Assembly (NCBI GenBank): GCA_018436595.1
Contig: JAHDLC010000007.1
Location: 122,285 to 186,284, forward strand
Direction of reading: 5' to 3'
Source of the DNA: Synergistaceae bacterium
GTDB taxonomy: Bacteria > Synergistota > Synergistia > Synergistales > Aminobacteriaceae
DNA: 64,000 nucleotides
The notes beneath the pieces were generated by a model, which did not search any database, was not told where the DNA came from, and saw only the letters and a list, made by a program, of their open reading frames with translations. Within the stretch, counting starts at the first letter, position 1; the number at the start of each line of letters is the position of its first letter. Below are positions 63,329 to 64,000 of this stretch, piece after piece. The translations under genes were made by a program, and so were the position numbers.

Positions 63329-64000
63329 ATGAAAGTACCGAGCGACATAGAGATTGCCCAGAGCGCGAAACTCCGCCCTATAGTCGACATTGCGGAAAAA
63401 CTTGGCATCGGCGAGGACGACCTTGAACTCTACGGAAAATACAAGGCCAAGATTTCACCGGAAGTGTGGGAGCGGGTGAAGAACAACCCCGACGGAAAGC
63501 TTATCCTCGTCACCGCCATCACACCCACCCCGGCAGGGGAGGGAAAGACCACCACCACCGTGGGGCTTTCCCAGGCCCTGGCGAAGCTGGGTCAGAAGGT
63601 GAGTTTCGCCATACGGGAACCGTCCCTCGGCCCCAGCTTCGGCGTCAAGGGCGGGGCTGCCGGGGGCGGGTACAGCCAGGTGATTCCCATGGAGGACATC
63701 AACCTCCATTTCACCGGCGACCTCCATGCCATCACCACGGCCCACAACCTCATCGCCGCCATGATCGACAACTCCCTCCAGCAGGGCAACGAACTCAACC
63801 TCGACCCCAGGAGGATCGTGTGGAGACGGGTGATGGACCTGAACGAACGGGCCCTGCGGAGCGTCATCCTCGGCCTCGGGGGAAAGGCCAACGGCGTTCC
63901 CCGGGAGAGCGGCTTCGACATCACCGTGGCGTCGGAGATAATGGCCATTCTCTGCCTCTCCACGGACCTCATGGACCTGAAGGAAAGAATACGGAAGATC
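63329..64000 (+). CDS. fhs: Formate-tetrahydrofolate ligase (partial, runs off the window)
   Basis: First 224 residues. [18 protein letters not shown] and the P-loop [14 protein letters not shown] near residue 70 identify Fhs, with [22 protein letters not shown] following. It links formate and 10-formyl-THF with ATP; in amino acid and purine fermenters it recovers ATP from formyl-THF. Start ATG 63329 has AAGGAGG. The 110-base gap before it holds a TTTCCC-GAA-GGGAAA hairpin (about 63294-63309) and AT-rich promoter-like sequence (TTGATA at 63253, TATATT at 63281) with imperfect spacing. Confidence 0.97.
   Translation, partial: MKVPSDIEIAQSAKLRPIVDIAEKLGIGEDDLELYGKYKAKISPEVWERVKNNPDGKLILVTAITPTPAGEGKTTTTVGLSQALAKLGQKVSFAIREPSLGPSFGVKGGAAGGGYSQVIPMEDINLHFTGDLHAITTAHNLIAAMIDNSLQQGNELNLDPRRIVWRRVMDLNERALRSVILGLGGKANGVPRESGFDITVASEIMAILCLSTDLMDLKERIRKI

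Overview
The window reads as one chromosomal stretch of a GC-rich, diderm, strictly anaerobic, amino-acid-fermenting bacterium. A member of the Synergistota (Synergistaceae, Aminivibrio-like) fits best. This placement is inferred from gene content and style: branched-chain amino acid, TRAP and nucleoside-type uptake systems; periplasmic alpha-2-macroglobulin with PBP1C and a CsgG-type protein (an outer membrane); rubrerythrin, encapsulated ferritin, radical-SAM lysine 2,3-aminomutase and formate-THF ligase (anaerobic life). No rRNA, tRNA, CRISPR array, IS element or phage gene was seen. Most genes sit in short, tightly packed operons with good AGGAGG-type ribosome sites.

Layout. 1-5.0 kb: end of an unknown gene, then a liv-type amino acid ABC transporter whose binding protein sits on a repeat-rich tether. 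5.1-6.0 kb: CsgG-like protein. 6.2-8.9 kb: IscR-IscS-IscU Fe-S operon plus 3-methyladenine glycosylase. 8.9-16.0 kb: two tiny genes, an anion permease, a NapH-like ferredoxin, MsrB, carbonic anhydrase overlapping larE tail to tail, mnmA and xdhC. 16.1-28 kb: a J-domain chaperone, pbpC, a large alpha-2-macroglobulin and ClpB. 28-33.4 kb: an MFS transporter, then a four-gene operon of two Ddl-like ATP-grasp ligases, a GNAT acetyltransferase and lysine 2,3-aminomutase behind a short leader ORF. 33.5-35.4 kb: rubrerythrin, encapsulin and encapsulated ferritin. 35.6-39.6 kb: an HD-GYP sensor, a Moco/Tuco-type riboswitch in front of tupA, and Hsp20. 39.8-46.4 kb: flavin reductase, TAXI-TRAP transporter, oligoendopeptidase F and a LysR regulator. 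46.5-63.2 kb: a large catabolic block with two YgeY-type M20 hydrolases, a threonine-synthase-like enzyme, SHMT, another fold-type II PLP enzyme, a DctPQM TRAP transporter, YgeW carbamoyltransferase, a BMP-type nucleoside ABC transporter and a hydantoinase/dihydropyrimidinase. The window ends inside fhs.

How it fits together. The block from 46.5 kb to the end looks like uptake and breakdown of purine/pyrimidine-derived or ureido compounds and hydroxy amino acids, feeding one-carbon units from SHMT to formyl-THF ligase. The redox/iron genes (Isc, rubrerythrin, encapsulin-ferritin, MsrB) serve oxygen defence and iron handling. Three chaperone genes (J-protein, clpB, hsp20), spread over 23 kb, share a CtsR-box-like direct repeat just downstream of good promoters, so they are probably one heat-shock regulon. 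The most interesting items are the ATP-grasp/ATP-grasp/GNAT/KamA operon (possibly a beta-lysine-containing peptide or metabolite), the shared chaperone operator, the riboswitch-tupA unit, the encapsulin-ferritin operon, and a YgeY paralogue whose metal ligands appear altered.
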